A stretch of DNA of 64,000 nucleotides, from contig NZ_ATDP01000092.1 of the NCBI RefSeq assembly GCF_000445105.1, positions 124,001 to 188,000 of the forward strand. Reading direction: 5' to 3'. The notes beneath the pieces were generated by a model. The model had not been told where the DNA came from. It saw only the letters and a list, made by a program, of their open reading frames with translations, and searched no databases. This document shows, in pieces, positions 16,445 through 24,508 of the stretch. Made by a program: the position numbers and the translations under genes. The stretch is from Sphingobium lactosutens DS20. Its GTDB lineage: Bacteria; Pseudomonadota; Alphaproteobacteria; Sphingomonadales; Sphingomonadaceae. How positions within the stretch are numbered: the first letter of the stretch is position 1; every line of letters starts with the position of its first letter.

Positions 16445-16671
16445 ACAATGCCTCCGCCCAGGAACAGGCGCAGCGCGCCGAAGCCCGCGACGATCAGGCA
16501 GAAATATTGGCCGCTCTTCTTCGATGACATCAGGCCGATGAAGGCGCCGAACAGCGCGATCGGCACCAATATCCAGTTGAGCGCACCCAGAAGCGGCAAC
16601 ACTGCCGGGATCATGAGGATGAGGGTGACAAGACCGATAAGGCCTGACAGAAGATTGAGCATCGTGAACAC
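16441..16671 (-). CDS. Small two-to-three-helix membrane protein
   Basis: A 76-aa very hydrophobic protein: helices at about residues 3-28 and 33-46, a short basic turn SSKKSGQ, then a third helix ending LFLGGGIV. ATG at 16671 or the one at 16662 could be the start. It is cotranscribed with rarD through a 4-bp CTGA overlap. I do not recognise a named family; its function is unknown. Confidence 0.7.
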   Translation of the reverse strand: MFTMLNLLSGLIGLVTLILMIPAVLPLLGALNWILVPIALFGAFIGLMSSKKSGQYFCLIVAGFGALRLFLGGGIV

Positions 16672-16710
16672 ATGCCGTCGAACCTGTGCCAGAGCAAGAC
16701 AGGGGACCGG

Positions 16711-16732
16711 GGCCAGTCATTCGAAACTGGCC
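16711..16732. other. Hairpin in the gap before the lipoprotein gene
   Basis: Arms ggccagt and actggcc with an 8-nt loop, in the 149-bp divergent gap between the small membrane protein and the lipoprotein gene. An A7 run follows at about 16741 on the plus strand, so a U tract would precede, not follow, the stem on the minus strand. The role is unclear. Confidence 0.4.
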
Positions 16733-16820
16733 TTCAAGCAAAAAAACCGGCAGATTCACCAAAAGTCCTAACGAAGATTTAACCTTCCCTCTTCATCGCT
16801 CATTTACAAAGGAGTGAAGA

Positions 16821-17564
16821 ATGGCCCTGTTTCGATCCGTATGCGCCGCATCGCTGCTGCTGGCGCTCGCCGCCTGCAACAAGAAGGACAAGGAGGGCGA
16901 ACTGGCCGCGCTGGACGCGCAGCTGACCAATAATGCGGCGGACTCGGCGATGAAGGGGGCGCTTAACGATCCGATCCTGGTCGATCCGCAGCTTGTGGGG
17001 CAGGCCAATCGCGATGCGGTACGCCCCGCCGACAAGCCCGCCAGTGGCGCGGTGCCGGTGATGAGCGGGGACGCGGCCAAGGCGCAGGCGCAGGCCGTGC
17101 GACAGGCAGGCGGCAAATTGCTGTCGGCCCCCGCCCCGACCACGGGCGAAGCGATGGCGTCGACCGCCACGCTGGGCGCGGTGGCGCGCGAGCAGGCGGC
17201 GGCGAAGGGCGGCAATGCGAATTGCGCCAAGAAGCTGAATTACGGCATGGAATGGGCGCAGCGCCTGCCCGAGGGGTTCCCTCTCTATCCCGGCGCGCAG
17301 CTGATGGAGGCGGCGGGCGCGCAGGCCGATGGCTGCACGCTGCGCGCGGCAAGTTTCGTGACGCCGGTGCCGCGCCAGGGGGTGATGGATTATTATTATA
17401 CGCTTGCCCGCCGCGCCGGATATGATGGCGAACACAAGATCATGGGCGGCGACCATGTGCTGGGCGGCACCCGCGCGTCCGATGGCGCGGCCTATTTCAT
17501 CCTGTTCACCGATGCGCCGGGCGGCCGCACGAGCGTAGACATCATCGCGGACCAGGGGCGCTAA
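16821..17564 (+). CDS. Putative lipoprotein, unknown function
   Basis: A 247-aa protein with a lipoprotein signal: LLLALAAC, acylation at Cys19. An Ala/Lys-rich region to about residue 130 follows, then a globular C-terminal domain with two cysteines (NCAKKLNYG, GCTLRAASF). The start ATG has AAAGGAG 7 nt upstream. Sphingomonad genomes carry related lipoproteins, but I know no function. It is convergent with ppc across 39 bp. Confidence 0.75.
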   Translation: MALFRSVCAASLLLALAACNKKDKEGELAALDAQLTNNAADSAMKGALNDPILVDPQLVGQANRDAVRPADKPASGAVPVMSGDAAKAQAQAVRQAGGKLLSAPAPTTGEAMASTATLGAVAREQAAAKGGNANCAKKLNYGMEWAQRLPEGFPLYPGAQLMEAAGAQADGCTLRAASFVTPVPRQGVMDYYYTLARRAGYDGEHKIMGGDHVLGGTRASDGAAYFILFTDAPGGRTSVDIIADQGR

Positions 17565-17603
17565 AGGCCCCCGGTCGCAAGCAGCCCTGCTTTCGCATGC
17601 CTG

Positions 17604-20303
17604 TCAGCCGCTGTTGCGCAGGGCCGTGGCGATGGCGTTGATCGACAATTCGATGCCTTCCTTGATGCGCGGGTCATCCTCGCCCGCACGATGGCGCTTC
17701 AACAGTTCGACCTGCAACAGGTTGAGCGGCTCGATATAGGGCAGGCGCAGGCGGATCGAGGTTTCGAGCGACGGGTTCTTTTCCAGCAGCCGGCCTTGGC
17801 CCGTCGCCTGCAACAGGCCGTCATGCGCCGCCTGCCAGCCTTCGCGGATGCGGCCGAAAATGCTGTCGGCCAGTCCCTGATCCTCCACCAGCGGCAGGTA
17901 GCGCGCGGCGATGCCCAGGTCCGATTTGGCTAGCACCATTTCCATATTGGCGAGTGCGGATTTGAGGAAGGACCAATGCTGCGCCATGTCGGCCAGCAGC
18001 GCCTTGTCCTCGAACCCGGCGAGCGCCTGGCCCACGCCATACCAGCCCGGCAGCATGACGCGCGCCTGCGCCCAGCTGAACACCCAGGGGATGGCGCGCA
18101 GATCCTCGATCCGGCTGCTTTTCTTGCGGCTGGCCGGGCGCGATCCGATCTTGAGCCCGGCAATTTCCTGAATCGGCGTCAACTGGCGGAAGAAATCCCG
18201 GAATCCATCGGTGCCGTAGACCAGATCGCGATAGGCGGCGAAGGCGCTGTTCGACAACTCATCCATCGCCCCGGCAAAGCGCGTAGCGTCGCGCTCCGAA
18301 ATGCCTTCCGGTTCCAGGCTGGCGAGCAGGGTGGCGCTGGTCGTCGCTTCCAAATTGGTCATGGCGACGTCGCGCGTGCCGAATTTGGCGGCGATCACCT
18401 CGCCCTGTTCCGTGATGCGGATACGCCCCTGCACGCTGCCCTTGGGCTGGGCCTGAATCGCGGCAAAAGCAGAGCCGCCGCCGCGCCCGACCGCCCCGCC
18501 CCGGCCATGGAACAACTGCATCGCCGCGCCCGCCTCCGCAAAGACCGGCTCCAGCGCCTTGCTCGCCTTGTAGAGACCCCAGGTGGAGGTGATGTAGCCG
18601 CCATCCTTGTTGCTGTCGGAATAGCCGATCATCACTTCCTGATGGCCCCGCGCCTTCACCACGCCGGCGATTTCGGGCAGGCCGAAATAGGCGGACATGA
18701 TCTTGGGCGCGGCCTCAAGATCGCCGATGGTTTCGAACAGCGGGATCGCCATGATCGCGGCGTGCGGCGGATCGCCATTGTCGCCTACCCGCCACAGCCC
18801 CGCTTCCTTGAGCAGGATGTTCACTTCCAGCAGGTCAGAGACGCTCTGCGCCATGGAAATGATATAATGGGTGATGCATTGCGGCCCGTAGAGGCGGTGT
18901 GCTTCGCCGGCGGCATGGACGATCGCCAGTTCCGACGCGGTTTCTTCGGAATAGGCGGAAAAGCGCGATCCGAGCGGGCGGTTGTTGGCGAGTTCGCGGC
19001 GCAACAGCGCGATGCGCGCATATTCGTCGAGCGCGAGATAATCCGCCTCCACGCCCGCGACCTTGAGCAGTTCGGCAACGACGCGTTCGTGCACGGCGCT
19101 GTTCTGGCGCATGTCGAGCGTCGCGAGGTGGAAGCCGAAGGTTTCGACCGCGCGGATGAGGCGGCCGAGCGCGCCGCCACTCGCCAGCGCGCCATTGCCT
19201 TCGCTCGCCAGCCCCTGCGCGACGACGACCAGATCATGGCGCAGGTCGGCCGGGCTGGCATAGGGTTCGCCCTTGAGCGCCGATGGCCGCGCCGGCTGGC
19301 CCCCGGTCAGCGACACACAGGTCGCGGCAAGGCGCGCATAGATGCCGCTGAGCGCACGGCGATAGGGTTCATCCTTGCGGCTGAGCGCGTCATCACCGCT
19401 GGCATCGGCCAGATCCAGCACCGCCTGGGGCACATGGGCAAGTTCGGTCGACAGCGACAGTTCAGCGCCCAGCGCATGGACGCCGTCCAGATAATAAGCG
19501 ATCGCCGCCGCCGCGCCGCGCTTCAACGCATATTGCAGCTGGGGCGCCTGAACGAAGGGGTTGCCGTCGCGATCGCCGCCGATCCAGCTGCCCACGCGCA
19601 GGAAACTTTGCGGCCGCGCCCCCAGCACCCGTTCCCACCGGGCATAGAGCGCGGGCAGCACGGGCAGGAAGCTGTCCCGAAAATAAGCGAGGACATTTTC
19701 GATTTCGTCGGCCACGAACAGTTTTTCGCGGCGCAGCGGGCGTGTCTGCCACAGGAGCGCGATCTGGCGAAAAATCGCTTCGTCCAGATTTTCCCCGTCC
19801 GCCGTTTCCGTGCGCCCCGCATCTTTCAGGTGCATCAGGTCGGCGATGCGGTTCTTATGGTCGATCATGCTCTTGCGCCGCACCTCGGTCGGGTGGGCGG
19901 TCAGCACCGGCACGATCAGGCTGTGCGCCAGAAGGTCGAGCACGGCGTCGCGCCCCACACCCTGCGATTCGAGACGCGCGAGCGCGGAGGCGACATCGGC
20001 GCCCGGTTCGGCAGCGACGCCCTGGCGATCCTCCGCCAGGTTGGCGAGCATCGAAAACAGCATGAAGCCGCGCGTGAAATTCAGCGTATCATCGAGGCTG
20101 AGCGCATCCAGCCCGGTATCGGTGAGGTCCGCGCCCTGCACACCGCGCGCGCGATCGACCGAGGCGGAGCGGATATATTCGGTCTGCTGATAGAGTTTTT
20201 CCCCGCCATAGGCGCGAATGACGTCGCCCAGCAGCCGCCCGAGATAGCGGATATCGGGATTCTGCGTGATCGCAGGGGCGGTTTGCTGTGCGTGGCTCTC
20301 CAT
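17604..20303 (-). CDS. ppc: Phosphoenolpyruvate carboxylase
   Basis: Adds bicarbonate to PEP to make oxaloacetate and refill the TCA cycle; 899 aa from ATG at 20303. A TTG twelve codons upstream is possible but would place the palindrome at 20311-20327 inside the gene. Catalytic motifs are LTAHPTEVRRKS with its histidine, FHGRGGAVGRGGG, and the C-terminal LRNSG. The length is typical. It runs alone, convergent with the lipoprotein gene and downstream of the cytochrome c gene. Confidence 0.96.
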   Translation of the reverse strand: MESHAQQTAPAITQNPDIRYLGRLLGDVIRAYGGEKLYQQTEYIRSASVDRARGVQGADLTDTGLDALSLDDTLNFTRGFMLFSMLANLAEDRQGVAAEPGADVASALARLESQGVGRDAVLDLLAHSLIVPVLTAHPTEVRRKSMIDHKNRIADLMHLKDAGRTETADGENLDEAIFRQIALLWQTRPLRREKLFVADEIENVLAYFRDSFLPVLPALYARWERVLGARPQSFLRVGSWIGGDRDGNPFVQAPQLQYALKRGAAAAIAYYLDGVHALGAELSLSTELAHVPQAVLDLADASGDDALSRKDEPYRRALSGIYARLAATCVSLTGGQPARPSALKGEPYASPADLRHDLVVVAQGLASEGNGALASGGALGRLIRAVETFGFHLATLDMRQNSAVHERVVAELLKVAGVEADYLALDEYARIALLRRELANNRPLGSRFSAYSEETASELAIVHAAGEAHRLYGPQCITHYIISMAQSVSDLLEVNILLKEAGLWRVGDNGDPPHAAIMAIPLFETIGDLEAAPKIMSAYFGLPEIAGVVKARGHQEVMIGYSDSNKDGGYITSTWGLYKASKALEPVFAEAGAAMQLFHGRGGAVGRGGGSAFAAIQAQPKGSVQGRIRITEQGEVIAAKFGTRDVAMTNLEATTSATLLASLEPEGISERDATRFAGAMDELSNSAFAAYRDLVYGTDGFRDFFRQLTPIQEIAGLKIGSRPASRKKSSRIEDLRAIPWVFSWAQARVMLPGWYGVGQALAGFEDKALLADMAQHWSFLKSALANMEMVLAKSDLGIAARYLPLVEDQGLADSIFGRIREGWQAAHDGLLQATGQGRLLEKNPSLETSIRLRLPYIEPLNLLQVELLKRHRAGEDDPRIKEGIELSINAIATALRNSG

Positions 20304-20310
20304 GGATAAT

Positions 20311-20327
20311 ATGCTGCACTGCAGTAT
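20311..20327. promoter_or_regulatory. Inverted repeat upstream of ppc
   Basis: The plus strand reads ATGCTGCACTGCAGTAT, an imperfect palindrome with 8-bp arms around one base, 8 bp upstream of the ppc ATG. A TTGACG at 20334-20339 (minus strand) could be a -35 box. It may be an operator; no matching regulator is identified. Confidence 0.35.
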
Positions 20328-20370
20328 GGGACTCGTCAAGGCGAATGAAGGCTTTGCCTGCCTGCGCCGG

Positions 20371-20811
20371 TCAATCGGCCTGACGCCTTAAGAAAGCGAT
20401 GATGTCGGCGCGGTCGAGCGGGTCGGCGACGCCGGGATAGATCATCTTGGTGCCCGGCACGACCGTTTGCGGACGGGCGATCCAGGCGTCAAGCGTCCGC
20501 GCGTCCCAGCGGCCACCGGCGTCGCGCAGGGCGGCGGTGTAGCTGTAGCGCGCGCTCTGCTGCGCCATCGGCCGGCCATAGACGCCGTAGAGATTGGGTC
20601 CGCCCATGTCGGGGGAGCCTTTCGTCGCCTTATGGCAGGCGGCGCAGGCCGCGAATTTGCGTGCGCCAGCATTGGCATCGGCCACGGTCAAAAGCGCATC
20701 GAGCGAAGGATCGGGGCCGGCGGCGGCCAGCCTTTCCGCCCGGCGGTCGTCCGCGCATCCCGCCAGGACTAGCATCAGGATCAGGGCCATTTTCATCGCA
20801 CCGTAACGCAT
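20371..20811 (-). CDS. Class I cytochrome c, probable lipoprotein
   Basis: A 146-aa exported electron-transfer protein. It has a lipobox-like LMLVLAGC near residue 19 and a single haem site CAACH near residue 59. The distal methionine is probably in GTKMIYPG near residue 123. The form resembles mitochondrial-type cytochrome c (GGPNLYGVYGRP). Start codons at residues 1, 6 and 8 are all possible. No oxidase gene is next to it. Confidence 0.88.
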   Translation of the reverse strand: MRYGAMKMALILMLVLAGCADDRRAERLAAAGPDPSLDALLTVADANAGARKFAACAACHKATKGSPDMGGPNLYGVYGRPMAQQSARYSYTAALRDAGGRWDARTLDAWIARPQTVVPGTKMIYPGVADPLDRADIIAFLRRQAD

Positions 20812-20920
20812 GCTCTCGCTCCTTCGTGGCTGATCCTAATGGCCAGCGGACGGGCTGGACAGGGGACAGGCTGTCCCCCCCCCTTGCACTGAACCGCCCG
20901 CTTGGGCCAAAGACGCTGCC

Positions 20921-22372
20921 GTGACCGCCAGCATCAGCATAGGAACCGATCATCACGGCAAGGACGTGCTGGTCGATGTGGAGGAATTGCTCGCCACCCG
21001 CCTGCTCGTCCAGGGCAATTCGGGGTCGGGAAAATCGCACCTCCTGCGCCGGTTGCTGGAGGAAAGCGCCGCCATGGTGCAGCAGGTGGTGATCGACCCC
21101 GAGGGCGATTTCGTCACGCTGGCGGACCAATATGGCCATGTCGTGATCGACGCGGGCGATTATAATGAGCGCGAGATCGTCACCATGGCGGGCCGCATCC
21201 GCGAACATCGCGCTTCAGTGGTGCTGAGCCTCGATTCGCTGGAGCTGGAGGCGCAGATGAAATGCGCCGCCACTTTCCTGTCCACCCTGTTCGACGCGCC
21301 GCGCGACCATTGGTATCCCGCGCTGGTCGTGGTGGACGAAGCGCAGATGTTCGCGCCGGTCGCGGCAGGCGACGTATCGGACGAGGCGCGCCGTTTGTCG
21401 CTGGCCGCCATGACCAACCTGATGTGCCGGGGGCGCAAGCGCGGCCTGGCCGGCGTGATCGCGACGCAGCGGCTGGCGAAGCTCGCCAAGAATGTGGCGG
21501 CGGAAGCGTCGAACTTCCTGATGGGGCGCACCTTCCTGGATATCGACATGGCGCGCGCGGCCGACCTGCTGGGCATGGAGCGGCGGCAGGCGGAGCAGAT
21601 TCGCGACCTGGAGCGGGGCCGCTTCCTGGGCCTTGGCCCCGCGATCGCGCGGCGACCCGTCAATGTGAAGATCGGCGCGGTGAAGACCGGATCGCGGGGC
21701 GGCGCCCACAAGCTGATGCCGCCGCCGGTCGCCGCGACGGAGGATTTCCAGGAGCTGTTGTTCGCCAAGGCCGAAGCCGATGCGCTGCCCGCGCCCCCGC
21801 CGCGCGCCGACCCCCCGCCCCGCCCGGCCGAGGAGATCATGCGCGCGCTGGCCGACGCGCCACAGGCCAAGCCCGCCGCGCCCGAACTGGATTTCGGCGA
21901 AAATGAGCCGGTCGTGATCGCGGTGCTGGAGGAAATGGTCGCGGATTTGGGCGACGCCACGCCCGGCGTCGCCAGCCTGTATCAGGATTTTGGCGTGCGC
22001 TGCCGGATGAAGGGCATCAAAAAATCGCCGCTCGACCTGCCGGCCTTTCGCAAGCGCTTCGCCATGGCGCAGGCAGGCATGGCCGATGGTGACGACCCGC
22101 GCTGGCAGGACGCCATCCGCGCGTCAGAGCCGGTGCCAGAGGATATGCTGGCCCCTTTCCTGCTGATCGCGCGCGCGGCGATCGACGGGCAGCCCTGCCC
22201 CGACGACGGTGCGCTGGCCCGCGCCTATGGCACCAGTTCGCCCGGACGCGTACGCCGGCTGATCGACTATATGGAGAAACTGGGCGTCATCGTCGCGCGC
22301 ACCGATTTTTCGGGCAAACGCTCGATCGGCCTGCCGGGCCTGGGCCTGTCGACCGCCGTCGCGGAGGGGTGA
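20921..22372 (+). CDS. HerA/DUF87-type ATPase with C-terminal winged helix
   Basis: A 483-aa P-loop ATPase of the HerA/FtsK group. Walker A is GNSGSGKS (residues 32-39); Walker B is ALVVVDEAQMF near residue 136; the sensor region has GVIATQRLAKL. It lacks the N-terminal HAS barrel of true HerA. A Pro/Ala-rich linker (about 275-325) leads to a region that ends in a winged-helix-like segment (ARAYGTSSPGRVRRL). The start is GTG at 20921. No NurA nuclease gene is adjacent. Possible roles are DNA pumping or stress repair; not proven. Confidence 0.82.
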   Translation: MTASISIGTDHHGKDVLVDVEELLATRLLVQGNSGSGKSHLLRRLLEESAAMVQQVVIDPEGDFVTLADQYGHVVIDAGDYNEREIVTMAGRIREHRASVVLSLDSLELEAQMKCAATFLSTLFDAPRDHWYPALVVVDEAQMFAPVAAGDVSDEARRLSLAAMTNLMCRGRKRGLAGVIATQRLAKLAKNVAAEASNFLMGRTFLDIDMARAADLLGMERRQAEQIRDLERGRFLGLGPAIARRPVNVKIGAVKTGSRGGAHKLMPPPVAATEDFQELLFAKAEADALPAPPPRADPPPRPAEEIMRALADAPQAKPAAPELDFGENEPVVIAVLEEMVADLGDATPGVASLYQDFGVRCRMKGIKKSPLDLPAFRKRFAMAQAGMADGDDPRWQDAIRASEPVPEDMLAPFLLIARAAIDGQPCPDDGALARAYGTSSPGRVRRLIDYMEKLGVIVARTDFSGKRSIGLPGLGLSTAVAEG

Positions 22373-22391
22373 GCATAGCCGCTTTGCACGG

Positions 22392-22409
22392 CTGAAAGGT
22401 TGATGACAG
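22392..22409 (-). promoter_or_regulatory. Pho-box-like direct repeat upstream of terC
   Basis: On the minus strand this reads CTGTCAT-CAAC-CTTTCAG, two 7-bp half sites with a 4-bp spacer. It matches the site at 27157-27174 over 17 bases (18 counting the G before it). It lies 53 bp upstream of terC, but its orientation points away from that gene. The PhoB box consensus is CTGTCAT-N4-CTGTCAT, so PhoB or another OmpR-type regulator is a candidate binder. Confidence 0.5.
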
Positions 22410-22462
22410 CAAGCCCGCATACAGCACCGCCGCATTTTCCCTGAAAAGAAGCGGAGCTGTTT

Positions 22463-23116
22463 ATGAGCCATGTCTGGACGACCATATTGTCCGATTTTTC
22501 CCAGCTGGGATCGCCATCGGCGCTGGCCGCCTTCGGCCAGGTGGTGCTGATCGACATCATGCTGGCGGCGGATAATGCGATCGTGGTGGGCGCGCTGGCG
22601 GCCGGACTGCCGCCCGCTTCGCGCCGCAAGGTGATCGCCATCGGCGTGATCGCGGCGCTGGTGCTGCGGATCGCCTTTGCGCTCATGGTGACGCAGCTGA
22701 TGCAGCTGGTGGGACTGGTCTTCGCCGGCGGCCTGTTGCTGGTCTGGGTCGCATGGAAGATGTGGCGCGAGTTGCGCTCGGACGGCGAGGCGGAAGACGC
22801 CGGGGATGTCGCCGGCCCCGCGGCGCCAAAGGGCTTTGCCCAGGCGGCCTGGGCCGTAGCGGTCGCGGACGTGTCGATGAGCCTGGACAATGTGCTGGCG
22901 GTCGCGGGCGCGGCGCGCGAGCATCCGGGCATCTTGGTCGTCGGACTGGTCCTGTCGGTCGCGCTGATGGGCGTTGCGGCCAATCTGCTGGCCCGCGTCA
23001 TCGAACGCTATCGCGCGATTGCCTATATCGGCCTGCTGGTGATCCTCTATGTCGCGGGCAAGATGATCTACGAAGGCATTGTCGATCCCGCCACGGGGAT
23101 CGCGGCGCTATTTTGA
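22463..23116 (+). CDS. TerC family integral membrane protein (YjbE type)
   Basis: A 217-aa inner-membrane protein with about seven helices. Two paired acidic motifs mark the family: DIMLAADNAIVV near residue 30 and DVSMSLDNVLAV near 139. A charged cytoplasmic loop (about 100-125) separates the halves. TerC proteins are linked to tellurite resistance and, in other bacteria, to manganese efflux. AAGAAGCGGAG gives a ribosome site. A Pho-box-like element lies upstream. Confidence 0.9.
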   Translation: MSHVWTTILSDFSQLGSPSALAAFGQVVLIDIMLAADNAIVVGALAAGLPPASRRKVIAIGVIAALVLRIAFALMVTQLMQLVGLVFAGGLLLVWVAWKMWRELRSDGEAEDAGDVAGPAAPKGFAQAAWAVAVADVSMSLDNVLAVAGAAREHPGILVVGLVLSVALMGVAANLLARVIERYRAIAYIGLLVILYVAGKMIYEGIVDPATGIAALF

Positions 23117-23124
23117 TGTCGGTC

Positions 23125-23160
23125 AGGCCATGACCCGATCGGGACTCCGGGTCATGGCCT
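23125..23160. terminator. Bidirectional terminator between terC and the CitMHS gene
   Basis: Perfect 13-bp stem (aggccatgacccg and cgggtcatggcct) around a 10-nt loop, between two convergent genes, 8 bp from terC and 9 bp from the permease stop. There is little U tract on either side, but position supports termination for both. Confidence 0.7.
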
Positions 23161-23169
23161 GCCCCCCCG

Positions 23170-24477
23170 TCAGGCGACGAAGGGGAAAGCGAGCGCGATC
23201 ATTCCCGCCAGCGTCATGACGATGCAGACGGCGGCGGCCGGTAGCAGCGTGAAGCGCTGATGATCGGCAAGGTCGATGCCCGCCAGGCTGACGAGCAGAT
23301 AGGTCGAGGGCACCAGCGGCGAGAGCAGATGCACCGGCTGCCCCATGAGCGAGGCGCGCGCGATCGCCATCGGTTCTACGCCATAATGCGCGCCCGCCTC
23401 CGCCAGGATCGGCAGCATGCCGAAATAGAAGGCGTCATTGGAAATGAAGAAGGTGAAAGGCATGGACAGCAGCGCCGTGATCGGCGCCATATAGGGACCG
23501 AGCGCAGGCGGGATGAAGCCGACCACTTCCTTGCTCATCGCTTCCACCATGCCGGTGCCGCCCAGGATGCCGGTAAAGATGCCCGCGGCAAAGATCAGCG
23601 AAACGACCGACAGCACATTGCCGGCATGCGCCGCGATCCGTTCCTTCTGCTGCGCGACGCGGGGGTAATTGACCACCATCGCGATCGCAAAGGCGATCAT
23701 CATGAGCACCGATAAGGGCAGGATGCCCCAGACGAGCAGGCCAAGCAGCGCGACGACCAGCGCGGCATTGATCCAGCGCAGGTGCGGGCGGCGCGCTTCG
23801 GGATATTGCGACACGCCCAGATCGGCGATGTCGACGGGTTCCCGCTGTGGCACATGGACATGCCCCAGGCGGCGCCGTTCCTTGATACCGAACCAGAAAG
23901 CGAGGCCCAGCAGAAAGGCCAGGCCCGCGATCATGCCGGGAATGAGCGGCAGGAACAGATCGGCGGCATCCAGCTTGAGCGCGCTTGCCGCGCGGGCGGT
24001 CGGCCCGCCCCATGGCGTCAGGTTCATGATCCCGCTCGTCACCATCAGCAGGCAGACGAGGTAGATGCGCTTCATGTCGAAGCGTTTGTAGAGCGGCAAC
24101 AGCGCGGCGATGGTGATGATGTAGGTGGTGGAGCCGTCGCCATCGAGGCTGACGATGGCACACAGCACCACGCTGCCCAGCAGGATGAGCAGCGGATCAC
24201 CATGGACGATCCGCACCAGCCGCCCGACCAGCGGGTCGAACAGGCCCGTGTCGGTCATCGTCGAGAAGAAGAGGATCGCAAACAGCAGCATGACGCCGGT
24301 GGGGGCGAGGTTTTTGATCCCGTCGATCATCATGTCGCCCAGGCCCGCCGCCTGGCCGGCAATCACCCCGAAAATGGAGGGAATGAGGATCAGGGCAACG
24401 AGCGGCGTCATCCGCTTGGTCATGATCAGCGTCATGAAGGTGGCGACCATCAGGAAGCCGAGCAGGGCAAGGTTCAT
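23170..24477 (-). CDS. CitMHS family (metal-)citrate:proton symporter
   Basis: A 435-aa permease with about 12 helices. The CitMHS pattern includes VSLDGDGSTTYIIT, LTPWGGPTARAAS and the C-terminal GQPVHLLSPLVPSTYLL. These proteins import citrate bound to Mg or Ca. It is third in an operon after the binding protein and porin (31-bp gap to the porin), divergent from a TctDE-like two-component system. Citrate or a related acid as substrate is inferred from family and context. Confidence 0.88.
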   Translation of the reverse strand: MNLALLGFLMVATFMTLIMTKRMTPLVALILIPSIFGVIAGQAAGLGDMMIDGIKNLAPTGVMLLFAILFFSTMTDTGLFDPLVGRLVRIVHGDPLLILLGSVVLCAIVSLDGDGSTTYIITIAALLPLYKRFDMKRIYLVCLLMVTSGIMNLTPWGGPTARAASALKLDAADLFLPLIPGMIAGLAFLLGLAFWFGIKERRRLGHVHVPQREPVDIADLGVSQYPEARRPHLRWINAALVVALLGLLVWGILPLSVLMMIAFAIAMVVNYPRVAQQKERIAAHAGNVLSVVSLIFAAGIFTGILGGTGMVEAMSKEVVGFIPPALGPYMAPITALLSMPFTFFISNDAFYFGMLPILAEAGAHYGVEPMAIARASLMGQPVHLLSPLVPSTYLLVSLAGIDLADHQRFTLLPAAAVCIVMTLAGMIALAFPFVA

Positions 24478-24508
24478 TGCTGCATCCTTGGAAGGGACAA
24501 GAGGAGGA

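Noticed and set aside
17976..20309. 777-codon open frame antisense to ppc
   Set aside because: ppc is certain from its motifs; the antisense frame shows no domain.
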